From: Bacteroidia bacterium
GTDB lineage: Bacteria > Bacteroidota > Bacteroidia > B-17B0 > Aurantibacillaceae
Direction: 5' to 3'
NCBI GenBank assembly: GCA_021740825.1
Contig: JAIOZA010000030.1
Coordinates: 1-35,015 of the forward strand
Length of the DNA stretch: 35,015 bases
Part shown: positions 25,610-34,659 of the stretch, piece after piece
How the letters are laid out: every line of letters begins with the position of its first letter
How positions within the stretch are numbered: the first letter of the stretch is position 1
The notes under the pieces: generated by a model
Seen by the model: the letters and a program-made list of their open reading frames with translations, nothing else
The model's database searches: none
Told to the model about the DNA's origin: nothing
Translations under genes and position numbers: made by a program

Positions 25610-26431
25610 CTAAATAGTCATTTTACCGATCTTATGCGGAAATATTAGCAAATCCTTAATTTCCGGCTCTTTTTCAAACAAACCAAATACTGCACTGCCA
25701 CTGCCACTCATACTAGCATACAATGCTCCACAATCATATAAATCGTACTTTATTTTTTCAATACTTGGATACAAATTAAAAATAGATATTTCAAAATCAT
25801 TTTTTAAATCTGTTTTCCAAGATGAGATGGGTTGCTTAATAACTTCTAAAATAGAACGAGTTGACTTCTTAGGTTTTACTAAACTATATGCTTCTTTAGT
25901 ATTACTATGAATGTTTGGATAAATAATGGCGATATATAAATGACTTAAGTTAAGGTCAATTTCTTTAAATACATCTCCTTTTTGCGATGCAAATACGGGC
26001 GTGTTTTTAATAAAAAAAGCGCAATCACTTCCAAGCTGCTTGGCTATTTCAATACGATCAGTTTCTGAAAAATGCAGTTCAAATTGCTCGTTCAATAAAT
26101 TAATGAAAAATGCTGCATCAGCGCTTCCACCTCCTAATCCAGCACCCATAGGAATTGACTTTTGTAAGTATACATTTAATTTAGGAAGCGTTTTACGTTG
26201 TTTAATTATTTGGTAGGCTTTATATAATAAATTATCCTCCAAACTTCCAAAAATTGGGATGCCACTTAAATGCAAATTAAAATCTTGCACAACATCTGTT
26301 GCAACAACAACTTCCAAAGCATCATTCCAAGCTACCGGATAAAAAATGGTTTCTAAATTATGAAATCCATCCGAACGTTTTTCGATGATATTTAATCCGA
26401 GGTTTATTTTAGCATTTGGAAAACAAATCAT
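25610..26431 (-). CDS. ispE: 4-diphosphocytidyl-2-C-methyl-D-erythritol kinase
   Basis: Protein of 273 aa of the GHMP family. It phosphorylates the 2-hydroxyl of CDP-methylerythritol in the MEP pathway to isoprenoid precursors. PNAKINLGLNI (5-15) holds the catalytic lysine K8, PMGAGLGGGSADAAF (94-108) is the ATP loop, LGSDCAFFI (133-141) holds the catalytic aspartate D136, and SGSGSAVFGLF is the C-terminal GHMP motif. A perfect -7 box (TACTTTTG) lies only 4 bases before the ATG, so its mRNA may be almost leaderless. The tRNA-His terminator lies upstream, so the gene starts its own transcript. Confidence 0.96.
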   Translation of the reverse strand: MICFPNAKINLGLNIIEKRSDGFHNLETIFYPVAWNDALEVVVATDVVQDFNLHLSGIPIFGSLEDNLLYKAYQIIKQRKTLPKLNVYLQKSIPMGAGLGGGSADAAFFINLLNEQFELHFSETDRIEIAKQLGSDCAFFIKNTPVFASQKGDVFKEIDLNLSHLYIAIIYPNIHSNTKEAYSLVKPKKSTRSILEVIKQPISSWKTDLKNDFEISIFNLYPSIEKIKYDLYDCGALYASMSGSGSAVFGLFEKEPEIKDLLIFPHKIGKMTI

Positions 26432-26435
26432 CTTA

Positions 26436-26443
26436 CAAAAGTA
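26436..26443 (-). promoter_or_regulatory. -7 box directly before ispE
   Basis: TACTTTTG on the minus strand matches TAnnTTTG and ends 4 bases before the ATG. Transcription would begin at or next to the start codon. No -33 TTTG is visible at the usual spacing. Confidence 0.4.
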
Positions 26444-26523
26444 TAAATTTTGAATGTTGTTGTTAGCCTAATTAACATTATAAATTAAAATAAATTACAG
26501 TGAACTATTACTTTATTAAACGA

Positions 26524-26553
26524 AAAAAGACTGCCTTTGCGGGCAGTCTTTTT
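26524..26553. terminator. Intrinsic terminator after tRNA-His
   Basis: GACTGCC (26529-26535) pairs with GGCAGTC (26542-26548) around a 6-base loop, flanked by five or more As on the left and five Ts on the right. On the minus strand it follows the tRNA 3' end by 3 bases and ends in a U-run, a classical terminator. The form is symmetrical. Confidence 0.92.
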
Positions 26554-26555
26554 AG

Positions 26556-26630
26556 GGTAAATGAAGGGGCTCGAACCCTCGACCCTCGGTACCACAAACC
26601 GATGCTCTAACCAACTGAGCTACATCTACC
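26556..26630 (-). tRNA. tRNA-His (anticodon GTG)
   Basis: Complete cloverleaf on the minus strand. The acceptor GTAGATG pairs with CATTTAC with one G-T wobble, and the extra 5' G (-1, at 26630) faces discriminator C73 (26556), the identity element of histidine tRNA. The D arm is GCTC...GAGC, the anticodon arm TCGGT-TTGTGGT-ACCGA with anticodon GTG, and the T arm GAGGG-TTCGAGC-CCCTT. CCA is not encoded. A consensus promoter lies upstream and a terminator follows immediately. Confidence 0.96.
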
Positions 26631-26641
26631 ATTTAGGGCTA

Positions 26642-26674
26642 CAAATGTAATAAAATATTTTATTATTTGGCAAA
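26642..26674 (-). promoter_or_regulatory. Consensus promoter of tRNA-His
   Basis: On the minus strand TTTG (26674-26671), a 21-base spacer and TACATTTG (26649-26642) fit the Bacteroidota -33/-7 consensus fully. The tRNA 5' end follows 11 bases after the -7 box. Confidence 0.72.
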
Positions 26675-26752
26675 TTTGATTAAAAAAATGAAGGACACTA
26701 TCTCTCGTTTTACAAATCTCTCATCAATCGCTTTTCAAACTTATAGCAAAAA

Positions 26753-27316
26753 TTATTTCTTCACACGTTCTACGTATGTAGCTGTGCGTGTATCTACTTT
26801 TACTAAATCACCTTCGTTGCAAAATAAAGGAACGCTAACCGTTGCACCAGAATCTAATGTTGCAGGTTTTAAAGTATTTGTTGCTGTATCACCTTTTATT
26901 CCTGGTTCAGCGTAGGTTATTTCACATACTACAAATGTTGGTGCTTCTGCTAAAATTACGGAATCGCCTTCAAAACTAATTTTCACTTCCATTTCCTCCT
27001 TTAAAAACTGAAAACTATCTCCAAATAATTTTACAGGTACATAAACTTGCTCAAATGTTTCTTTATCCATCACTACTGCAAATTCACCTTCCTGATAAAT
27101 GTATTGCATATTTTTAAATTCTACCCTAACAATATCAACTGTTTCGCCACTTCTAAAACGATTTTCGGTTTGTTTTCCGTTAATCAAGTTTCTCATTTTT
27201 GCTTGGTAAAATGCACGCAAGTTACCCGGAGTTCGGTGCTGCCACTCTGTTATAATCACCAATTCGTTATTAAATCTAATAATTGAACCTACATTAATGT
27301 CTCCTGTGTCTGCCAT
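26753..27316 (-). CDS. efp: Elongation factor P
   Basis: Protein of 187 aa, full length, with the three beta-barrel domains of EF-P, which binds ribosomes stalled at polyproline and promotes peptide bond formation. Domain I starts DINVGSIIRFNNELV. Domains II and III include EGEFAVVMDKETFEQVYVP and the C-terminal GATVSVPLFCNEGDLVKVDT signature. The tip loop of domain I is TPGNLRAF (29-36). The position of the modified lysine (K34 in E. coli PGKGQAF) is asparagine N32, so lysylation or rhamnosylation at this residue is not possible. Located 31 bases downstream of accA, probably cotranscribed. ATG start. Confidence 0.96.
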   Translation of the reverse strand: MADTGDINVGSIIRFNNELVIITEWQHRTPGNLRAFYQAKMRNLINGKQTENRFRSGETVDIVRVEFKNMQYIYQEGEFAVVMDKETFEQVYVPVKLFGDSFQFLKEEMEVKISFEGDSVILAEAPTFVVCEITYAEPGIKGDTATNTLKPATLDSGATVSVPLFCNEGDLVKVDTRTATYVERVKK

Positions 27317-27347
27317 ACTACTATTTTTTATTTTTTGTTTTTATATT

Positions 27348-28316
27348 TTAATTAGACTCCTCTAAATCGTGAACAACGCCCATAGAACTAAATTTATCAA
27401 TACGAGCATCTATTCGTTGTTGTGGTGTTTGTTTTTTTAAATTTTTTAAATGCTTCAATATTTCTGCCTTCACAGTTGCAAATCCTTCTTGATGATTGTT
27501 ATGAACACCACCCAGCGGTTCTTTAATAATGCCATCAATTAGTCCATTAGCACTCATATTATCTGCAGTTAACTTTAGCGCATCTGCAGCAGTTTCTTTA
27601 AAACTCCAACTGCGCCATAAAATGGACGAACACGATTCAGGAGAAATTACAGAATACCATGTATTTTCCAACATTAATACTTTATCACCTATACCAATTC
27701 CTAGTGCTCCACCGCTTGCACCTTCACCTATGATGATACAAATTACAGGGACTTTTAGTTGAACCATTTCCAGTAAATTACGAGCAATAGCTTCCCCTTG
27801 TCCTCGTTCTTCAGCCTCTAAACCCGGATAAGCTCCTGGTGTATCAATAAAAGTAACAATTGGTTTATTAAATTTTTCGGCCATTTTCATTAAACGCAAA
27901 GCTTTGCGATAGCCCTCAGGGTTTGCCATACCAAAACGACGAATTTGTCTCATTTTAGTATTAATACCTTTTTGCTGACCAATAAACATAACGGTTTGAC
28001 CATCAATATCGCCAAAACCACCTACCATTGCTTTGTCATCGCCCACAGTTCTATCTCCATGCAATTCTATAAACGAGCTATTTGAAACGGCATCAATATA
28101 TGCTAAAGTATAGGGTCTTTCAGGATGACGGCTTAATTGAACGCGTTGCCAAGGAGTTAAGTTCGAAAAAATTTCTATTCGCTTTGCATGAATTTTGGCT
28201 TCAACTTCTTCAATTGGCTTACTCATATCCACCTTGCTTTTTTCAGCAACGCTTTTTAGTTTTTCTAACTCTTCAGCTAACTCCTCAATAGGTTTTTCAA
28301 AATCAAGATATATCAT
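27348..28316 (-). CDS. accA: Acetyl-CoA carboxylase carboxyltransferase subunit alpha
   Basis: Protein of 322 aa, the usual length. Together with AccD it transfers the carboxyl group from carboxybiotin to acetyl-CoA, the committed step of fatty acid synthesis. The N-terminal helical part (1-50) is followed by the crotonase-like core with [15 protein letters not shown] (61-75), [13 protein letters not shown] (84-96), [16 protein letters not shown] (128-143), [10 protein letters not shown] (156-165) and [15 protein letters not shown] (197-211), which includes oxyanion-hole glycines. There is no zinc finger, as expected because that belongs to AccD. It precedes efp by 31 bases on the same strand. 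ATG start. Confidence 0.97.
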   Translation of the reverse strand: MIYLDFEKPIEELAEELEKLKSVAEKSKVDMSKPIEEVEAKIHAKRIEIFSNLTPWQRVQLSRHPERPYTLAYIDAVSNSSFIELHGDRTVGDDKAMVGGFGDIDGQTVMFIGQQKGINTKMRQIRRFGMANPEGYRKALRLMKMAEKFNKPIVTFIDTPGAYPGLEAEERGQGEAIARNLLEMVQLKVPVICIIIGEGASGGALGIGIGDKVLMLENTWYSVISPESCSSILWRSWSFKETAADALKLTADNMSANGLIDGIIKEPLGGVHNNHQEGFATVKAEILKHLKNLKKQTPQQRIDARIDKFSSMGVVHDLEESN

Positions 28317-28622
28317 TGTATTTGGTAATTAGTTAAAGGGTAAAGATACTAAAAAATTGAAAAATTACCATATTTTAAAACTTATGTGCTAAGTTGCAGA
28401 ATATGCAGCAATCTTGCTTTAGAGTCTATTGAATAACTAAATTTAATAAATGCGGATTAACCAAGTTTGTAATCTGTCTTTTTTCATATTCCATTTTAAT
28501 TTTTATTTGCTGCTAAAAAATTGGGGCTATCAACTATTGAATTGAAAACAAGAAAAATGCCTTGGAATTTAATAATTGTCAAGGTTATAGAGTCAAAGTA
28601 ACCCGATTTAAATTGTAGGAGA
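28317..28622. other. Intergenic region of about 305 bases with no recognised gene
   Basis: AT-rich stretch between the accA start and the GT9 stop. I find no ORF with a believable start, no tRNA and no exact TAnnTTTG box for accA. There is only a weak 5-bp stem at 28560-28584 (CCTTG/CAAGG) and another at 28614-28632 (TGTAG/CTACA) that overlaps the GT9 stop codon and may be a weak terminator. Confidence 0.5.
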
Positions 28623-29690
28623 TTATTCTACATTATTTGATGGTAAAAGAAATAAAGTAGTTTTAATAAATGCATCTAATTCTAAAGTTACTTGATCCAC
28701 AGAAATAGTTTTGATGCATTTAAAATCAGGGCATTTTAGCGGACTTGAAACCCTACTTGTGTTTGCATTCAGCCATGAACTGCATGGCGCACAATCTAAT
28801 TTTAAGGAAACAATTTTATGTTTTTCCCCCATCCAATCATAACCATACAAAACCGGATTTGAAGCTCCCCAAATAGTAAACGTTGGTTTACTTAATGCCG
28901 CAGCAATATGCATTAAACCACTGTCTAACCCCATATAAAATTGTGAGGCAAAAATAATTTCCATCACATTATTTAGAGTTGTTTTTCCAATTAATGAAAT
29001 TGTATTTTTTAAGTTTGATTTATTTAGAATTTCATTTACATAAATTTCAGTATGATCGCCCAACAAAACTAAAGTTGAAGTTGGTAATATAGTATTCAAG
29101 TGTTTAAATAACTGCAACCATTTTTCAATTGCCCAATTTTTATAAGGCGCATTATTATTGGAAGAACTTACTTGTATTACAATATACTTTGCGGGAAGGT
29201 TAAATACGTTTTTATGTTGAGTTTTGTAATGAAGATTAAAATCTAAAGCAGATAAAATTGCTTGTTGATTTAGTAAATACAGATTTTGTAAAGCGTCGTG
29301 TGTATTTGATTTTGCATCAACAAAGTGAATAGAATTTGAGCTTTGTTGCGCTGTTAAATCTTTATAATTAGTGTAAACACCTTTCCCAATAAAGGCTGCT
29401 AAAGTATGATGAGATTTGCTAAAAGAAAAATGATTTAAGTATACTGCATCATATTTTCTAAAATGGAATATCGAAAAAAGTAGAAGTGAAAATTTAGTTT
29501 TCTTTACTTCAATAAAATCAAAAATCGTTGTGTTTTCAAATATAGATTCACAATTAAAAGCAGAAGTAAATAGCGCAGTAACCTGATAGCCTTGTTTTTT
29601 AAGTTCATTAACTAAAGGCACAAGAAGTACTGCATCTCCAACCCCGGCTGAAAAAAACACTAAGGCATGTTTATGTTTGCGGAAACTCAA
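28623..29690 (-). CDS. Glycosyltransferase family 9 (LPS heptosyltransferase-like)
   Basis: Protein of 355 aa with the GT-B fold of GT9. GVGDAVLLVPLVNEL (16-30) is the N-terminal glycine loop, YIVIQVSSSNNN with KNWAIEKWLQLFKHL begins the C-terminal domain, and MGLDSGLMHIAAALSKPTF followed by WGASNP is the donor-binding signature of ADP-heptose:LPS heptosyltransferases. A cysteine-rich end segment (CAPCSSWL, then CPDFKCIK) is common in this family. The start codon is TTG and overlaps the FkbM stop (TTGA), which suggests translational coupling. Donor could be ADP-heptose or another sugar. Part of a small surface-glycan cluster. Confidence 0.88.
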   Translation of the reverse strand: MSFRKHKHALVFFSAGVGDAVLLVPLVNELKKQGYQVTALFTSAFNCESIFENTTIFDFIEVKKTKFSLLLFSIFHFRKYDAVYLNHFSFSKSHHTLAAFIGKGVYTNYKDLTAQQSSNSIHFVDAKSNTHDALQNLYLLNQQAILSALDFNLHYKTQHKNVFNLPAKYIVIQVSSSNNNAPYKNWAIEKWLQLFKHLNTILPTSTLVLLGDHTEIYVNEILNKSNLKNTISLIGKTTLNNVMEIIFASQFYMGLDSGLMHIAAALSKPTFTIWGASNPVLYGYDWMGEKHKIVSLKLDCAPCSSWLNANTSRVSSPLKCPDFKCIKTISVDQVTLELDAFIKTTLFLLPSNNVE

Positions 29691-30571
29691 TGCTTGGTTT
29701 TTACTAAAATAGATTTATTTATTAATTCAATAGGTTCAATCGTTTTATTAGTTTTATGAATAAAAATATAATTATTGATGTAATCAATTTTACCGAAGTA
29801 GTCTTTTGTATTTGTTAAGTAAGTTTTGTTTTCAAATGAAAATAATTGAGATTGTTTTTTAGAATAATAATAGCAATTATAACCTTGTTCAGTAAATGAA
29901 TTAAAAACGGATTCTATCTCAATATTTTTATGGTGTCTTTGTTCTATTTCAATAATTAGAGCAGGATGATGTTGTTTGATGTAATTTTCAGCACCTTTTA
30001 ATACCGATAATTCATGCCCTTCCACATCAATTTTGATGACATCAGGAAATATGCTATTTTCCTTGGTGAAATTGTCTAAGGTGTCAGTTTTTACATTATA
30101 AACAATCGCTTCAGTTTCATTATCTTCTTTATTTTCAACTTCTAATGAACTTAAACAATTATCGACAACTCCGTTAATTATAGGAATTTTAAATTGATGA
30201 ATCCCTTTACTATCAGACAAAGCAATATCATAAATATGAGAAGCATTAAATATGGATTTCAATTGTTTATTTAATTTTTTTTCAGGTTCAAATAAATAGA
30301 TATTATTTGGATTCATTATTTTTTCAGCATAATAAGCGTATTCACCTTTATTTGCACCAATATCAAATAAAACCGAATTTTTATTTAGGATAAAATCCAA
30401 AAGCAATAATTCGGCATCAAAATCTGATTTAGAAAGACTTTTCCAATTTAAAGATTGGTAATGTACAAAAACCCGTTTTTTGATAAATAACGGAGCTACG
30501 AATAACAATATAATTTTGATGAATTGCCTCAATTTTATAATAACAAATAATACGCATACAATATAGAGCAA
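29687..30571 (-). CDS. FkbM family methyltransferase
   Basis: Protein of up to 294 aa. The SAM-binding motif is VLFDIGANKGEYAYYAEK, with YLFEPEKKLNKQL as the second strand and VIKIDVEGHELSVLKGAE as the FkbM signature. These enzymes are O-methyltransferases, often acting on sugars of surface glycans. The frame has no early ATG. It can start at TTG 30571 or, more economically, at TTG 30532 (MRQFIKIILLFVAPLFIKKR), which puts a hydrophobic, basic-flanked segment at the N-terminus. The 4-base overlap with the GT9 gene indicates a shared transcript. The reaction's substrate is unknown. Very AT-rich. Confidence 0.85.
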   Translation of the reverse strand: MLYIVCVLFVIIKLRQFIKIILLFVAPLFIKKRVFVHYQSLNWKSLSKSDFDAELLLLDFILNKNSVLFDIGANKGEYAYYAEKIMNPNNIYLFEPEKKLNKQLKSIFNASHIYDIALSDSKGIHQFKIPIINGVVDNCLSSLEVENKEDNETEAIVYNVKTDTLDNFTKENSIFPDVIKIDVEGHELSVLKGAENYIKQHHPALIIEIEQRHHKNIEIESVFNSFTEQGYNCYYYSKKQSQLFSFENKTYLTNTKDYFGKIDYINNYIFIHKTNKTIEPIELINKSILVKTKH

Positions 30572-30639
30572 ATTTTACTGTTATGTAACAAGTCCATTAA
30601 AAATTCATATTTTTAGGATTCTTATTTTACTGCATCAGG

Positions 30640-31884
30640 TTGTTAAAAAACATTATATCTACACTTTTCACGAAAGGATTTGTTGCCTTAGTTAATTTAA
30701 CTATTTTAATAGTATCATCAAAGCAATTAGGCAGCGATGTGAGAGGTCAGGTAAGTTTATTAATATTAAATATCGCTATCATACAAATCATTAATGAAAT
30801 TTATACTGGCTATGCGCTAGTGCACTTTATTGCAAAATTCTCTTTAAAAAAAGTCTATACACGAGGTATTATTTGGACTATAGCATGCACATTGTTTTGC
30901 GCAGTTATTATGCTATTGTTATTTACTTGGTTTGATATTGGTGTAAAAGAACATTGGATGCATTTATTGCTGTTATCTTTTATAATTATCCTTCACTCTT
31001 TTCATATGGTAATAATTTTAGCTAGAGAGCAGATTAAACTTTATAATATTTTAAATCTTCTGCAACCTACCTTATTACTCATAGTCTTATTAATTAATTT
31101 TTTCTGTTTTAAATTTAAAAATGCTGATAGCTACATTATAGCACTTTATATTTCCTTTAGCATTGTAATTATAGTTTCTAGTTTTCAAGTATATAAACTA
31201 TTAGGTAATCCACATCAAAATTTACCACTATTTGAACCCAAACAAATTATTAAAAATGGATTTTATAATCAGTTAGCCAATTTATGCCACATGCTAAGTA
31301 ATCGATATAACTTTTATTTATTGGGTAATACCATTTTGGTAGGAATATACTCAAGTTCCACTTCATTAATTGAATCTATTTGGATTATTAGCGGTAGCGT
31401 TTCTCCTATTATTTTAACTCATATCGCCAATTCCAAAGACTCTAAAAATAACGCCCGAATTACATTTTTACTAGCTAAAATATGTTTCCTTTTAAGTTTA
31501 CTTTGCGTAATTGTTTTGTATTTTATTCCACGAGATTTTTTTGTGTATTTATTAGGAGAAGATTTTATTCATGTAAAAACAGTGATGTTGTATTTGTCTC
31601 CGGGCATTTTACTAATAAGCTTTGCCACAATTATCAGTCACTATTTTGCAGGATTAGGGAAGCAAAAAATATTACTGACTGCAAACTCCTTTGGTTTATT
31701 AGCAACTATTTGCACGAGTCATTATTTTGTATCAAATTATCAATTATTGGGCGCGTGTTATTCAACCATCATTTCTTATTTTGTAGCTTCAACCATTTTA
31801 GTAGTTGTATTTATGAAAGAAAATCGCCTTAGAATTTTAGACCTGCTAAACTTTAGGAATGATTTTTATTTATTAAATAAATAA
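30640..31884 (+). CDS. Wzx-like polysaccharide flippase (MOP superfamily)
   Basis: Protein of 414 aa, almost entirely membrane helices (about 12), with the beginning typical of oligosaccharide flippases (TKGFVALVNLTILIVSSKQLG, with a G-x-GQ-type turn DVRGQVSLL). Residues around YNQLANLCHMLSNRYNFYLLG start the second half. Such proteins flip undecaprenyl-linked oligosaccharides across the inner membrane. The start is TTG (30640), since no ATG occurs before the first helix. It is divergent from FkbM and GT9, with which it forms a surface-glycan cluster. The exact substrate is unknown. No wzy polymerase or ligase is in the window. Confidence 0.82.
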   Translation: MLKNIISTLFTKGFVALVNLTILIVSSKQLGSDVRGQVSLLILNIAIIQIINEIYTGYALVHFIAKFSLKKVYTRGIIWTIACTLFCAVIMLLLFTWFDIGVKEHWMHLLLLSFIIILHSFHMVIILAREQIKLYNILNLLQPTLLLIVLLINFFCFKFKNADSYIIALYISFSIVIIVSSFQVYKLLGNPHQNLPLFEPKQIIKNGFYNQLANLCHMLSNRYNFYLLGNTILVGIYSSSTSLIESIWIISGSVSPIILTHIANSKDSKNNARITFLLAKICFLLSLLCVIVLYFIPRDFFVYLLGEDFIHVKTVMLYLSPGILLISFATIISHYFAGLGKQKILLTANSFGLLATICTSHYFVSNYQLLGACYSTIISYFVASTILVVVFMKENRLRILDLLNFRNDFYLLNK

Positions 31885-31931
31885 ATTTTTAAGCTACGCG
31901 ATTAACCAATTTTCCTGAAGCGTATTAATCT

Positions 31932-34139
31932 TTAATTTCCAAATTCGCTAATAAATTTAATGCGCATTAATCGCACTTCTTCTTCGCTATATTCATCTTC
32001 ACCTAATTCCTTTAAAATAGCATTAATGTCATCGGATTCAGCTTCACGCAAGCATTCGTAAATTTCATCTTTTTTATCTTCATCAATCACTTGGTCGATA
32101 TAATAATTGATATTAACTTTTGTGCCAGAAGTAACAATGGTTTCTATCTCCGTTAACAAATCATTCATTTTTAGGTTTTTGTTTTTAGCCATATCCTCCA
32201 AACTAACCTTTCTATCAATATTTTGAATTATAAATACTTTTAAACCCGATTTGTTAACCACTGATTTAATAACCATGTCGATCGGTCGTTCAATCTCATT
32301 TTCCTCAACGTGCTTTTGTATTAGCTCTAAATAAGGTTTTCCGTATTTAGCTGCTTTCCCTGCGCCCACCCCTGTTATTTTGGTCATTTCATCCATCGTA
32401 ATTGGATAATTTATTGACATTTCTTCTAAGGATATTTCTTGAAATATAACATACGGAGGCAGATTAGTTTGCTTGGCTATTTTTTTAGTTAGGTCTTTTA
32501 GCATAGCGTATAGTACCTCATCTGCACTATTTGATCCTTTGCCTGTAGTGATATCATCGTCGTTATCACTTTCAGCATTACTAAAATCATTATCTCTGGT
32601 AAATTTGATGCTAAACGGATTCTTTAAATACTCTTTTCCTTTGTTTGTAATTTTTACCAATCCGTAATTTTCAATATCTTTTGCAAAAAATCCATTAACG
32701 ATAGCTTGACGCATGACAGCATTCCAAAATTTATCATCCTTATCATGCTCAACGCCCTCGCCCCACGTTTTTAGCTCATTATGTTTATATGATTTACCCG
32801 TTGCGGTTAAGTTGCCCATTAACAGGTTAATAATATCTTTAACTTTGTGCTTTTCCTTGCTTTCTTTTACAGCTTTTATTGCCAATTTTAAATCATCTTG
32901 AGCTTCAAATTTTTGTTTTGGATGACGGCAATTATCGCACATCTCGTTACATTTTTCGTCATTAAATTCTTCGCCAAAATAATGAAGAATAAATTTACGA
33001 CGACATGAAGACGTTTCGGCAAATGAAGCTGTTTCGGATAACATTTGTTTACCGATTTCTTGCTCGTTAACCGGTTTGTCTTTCATGAATTTTTCTAATT
33101 TCATGATGTCGTCATAACTATAAAACGTGACACAATTTCCTTCTGCACCATCTCTGCCAGCACGACCAGTTTCTTGGTAATAACCTTCTAACGATTTTGG
33201 AATATCATGATGAATTACAAAGCGAACATCTGGCTTATCTATTCCCATTCCAAAAGCAATGGTTGCAACAATCACATCAATGTCCTCCATTAAAAAGCCA
33301 TCTTGAGTTTTAGCCCGTTCTTTGGCATCCAAACCTGCGTGATACGGCGCAGCTTTAATGCCATTTACTTTTAAGGCTTGCGCTACTTCTTCAACCTTTT
33401 TGCGGCTTAAACAATAAACAATACCAGATTTTCCAGTATTTTGCTTAGCGTATTTGATTATTTCCTTAATAACATCTTTTTTGGCACGAACCTCATAATA
33501 TAAATTATCGCGGTTAAAGGAAGATTTGAATAGTTTAGCCTCTAACATGCCTAAATTCTTTTGAATATCTTGCTGCACTTTTGGCGTAGCAGTTGCTGTT
33601 AAGGCCATTACAGGCACTGAGCCTAACTTGTCAATAATAGGTCGTAAACGACGGTATTCTGGACGGAAATCATGTCCCCACTCCGAAATACAATGCGCTT
33701 CATCAATTGCAAAAAAAGATATTTTAAATTCAGAGAAAAAAGCAACATTATCTTCTTTATTAAGCGTTTCGGGAGCAACGTATAATAATTTTGTTTTACC
33801 AGATAAAACATCCTGTTTTACAATGGCAATTTCAGACTTATTTAAGGATGAGTTCAAAAAATGAGCAATTCCACTCTCGTTACTAAAACCCCTAATAGCA
33901 TCTACTTGATTTTTCATTAAGGCAATTAACGGGGAAACAATAATAGCTGTCCCTTCGCTCATAATTGCAGGTAATTGGTAGCAAAGTGATTTACCGCCAC
34001 CGGTAGGCATAATAACAAACGTATCCTGTTTATTTAGGATATTATTGATAATCGATTCTTGGGTACCTTTAAATCCACCAAAGCCAAAAAAAGCTTTTAA
34101 TGGGTCAATTAAATTATGATTTTCAACTTCTGCAATCAT
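31932..34139 (-). CDS. recQ: ATP-dependent DNA helicase RecQ
   Basis: Protein of 735 aa. It is a superfamily 2 3'-5' helicase in recombination and repair. Motif I is MPTGGGKSLCYQLPA (K50), motif II is DEAH (146-149) with the RecQ loop CISEWGHDFRPEYRRL, motif III is ALTATAT, and motif VI is YYQETGRAGRDG. The RQC zinc site has the cysteines of SSCRRKF and CNEMCDNC. A winged helix follows, then an HRDC domain (DEVLYAMLKDLTKKIAKQTN, ITGVGAGKAAKYG) and an extra C-terminal helix-turn-helix tail of about 110 residues of the HTH_40 type. It is therefore longer than E. coli RecQ (about 610 aa). ATG start; no exact -7 box seen (TTTATTTG near 34190 is one base off). Confidence 0.97.
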   Translation of the reverse strand: MIAEVENHNLIDPLKAFFGFGGFKGTQESIINNILNKQDTFVIMPTGGGKSLCYQLPAIMSEGTAIIVSPLIALMKNQVDAIRGFSNESGIAHFLNSSLNKSEIAIVKQDVLSGKTKLLYVAPETLNKEDNVAFFSEFKISFFAIDEAHCISEWGHDFRPEYRRLRPIIDKLGSVPVMALTATATPKVQQDIQKNLGMLEAKLFKSSFNRDNLYYEVRAKKDVIKEIIKYAKQNTGKSGIVYCLSRKKVEEVAQALKVNGIKAAPYHAGLDAKERAKTQDGFLMEDIDVIVATIAFGMGIDKPDVRFVIHHDIPKSLEGYYQETGRAGRDGAEGNCVTFYSYDDIMKLEKFMKDKPVNEQEIGKQMLSETASFAETSSCRRKFILHYFGEEFNDEKCNEMCDNCRHPKQKFEAQDDLKLAIKAVKESKEKHKVKDIINLLMGNLTATGKSYKHNELKTWGEGVEHDKDDKFWNAVMRQAIVNGFFAKDIENYGLVKITNKGKEYLKNPFSIKFTRDNDFSNAESDNDDDITTGKGSNSADEVLYAMLKDLTKKIAKQTNLPPYVIFQEISLEEMSINYPITMDEMTKITGVGAGKAAKYGKPYLELIQKHVEENEIERPIDMVIKSVVNKSGLKVFIIQNIDRKVSLEDMAKNKNLKMNDLLTEIETIVTSGTKVNINYYIDQVIDEDKKDEIYECLREAESDDINAILKELGEDEYSEEEVRLMRIKFISEFGN

Positions 34140-34310
34140 GGCTTTACTGATTAAAATGTATTGTTGAGTGAGTAAACGATTTACGTTAATTACAAATAAA
34201 GATATAGTTAAATTTTTGAATAAAGAAAAATTATTTTGAGGTAATTGTCCTACTTAAGACTAATTAACCATTTAAAACGATGAATCTCTAAAATTAAAGT
34301 TGTGGCTTTA

Positions 34311-34658
34311 TTACAAATTCGAATTCATCTTTCGATAATGAATTAAAAAGAAAATAATAAAAATGAGAGAGTAGAAAATATTAAAGTAAAAACGGAAGCC
34401 AAACATGTCTAAAAACATAAAGGTAATTACTCTTATACAAAACATAATAATGAATAATCTAACTCCCCATTGTTTCATATGCCAAATACCAATTAAGGAT
34501 ACAAACTGAAGGGTAATAATGATGCCTAAAATCATAGGTATAAAATCTCCCATACGCTTAATAGACGGCATAAACAACATCGGAAAAGCTAACAATACCA
34601 AGACAATAGCTATTATTGTTATAACACTTATTGTTTTTGGACGATGAACTACTGCCAT
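34311..34658 (-). CDS. Small membrane protein with about four helices
   Basis: Protein of 115 aa with hydrophobic segments at about 8-30, 38-58, 65-85 and 88-106, and a basic end (HYRKMNSNL). No family recognised. Its start lies 1 base after the permease stop codon, so it is probably cotranslated with the permease. Whether it helps the transporter is unknown. A 170-base gap separates it from recQ. Confidence 0.65.
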   Translation of the reverse strand: MAVVHRPKTISVITIIAIVLVLLAFPMLFMPSIKRMGDFIPMILGIIITLQFVSLIGIWHMKQWGVRLFIIMFCIRVITFMFLDMFGFRFYFNIFYSLIFIIFFLIHYRKMNSNL

Positions 34659-34659
34659 A

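Noticed and set aside
31482..31832. 116-codon frame inside the flippase gene
   Set aside because: Same-strand shifted frame; the flippase frame has clear membrane-helix coding and a conserved layout.
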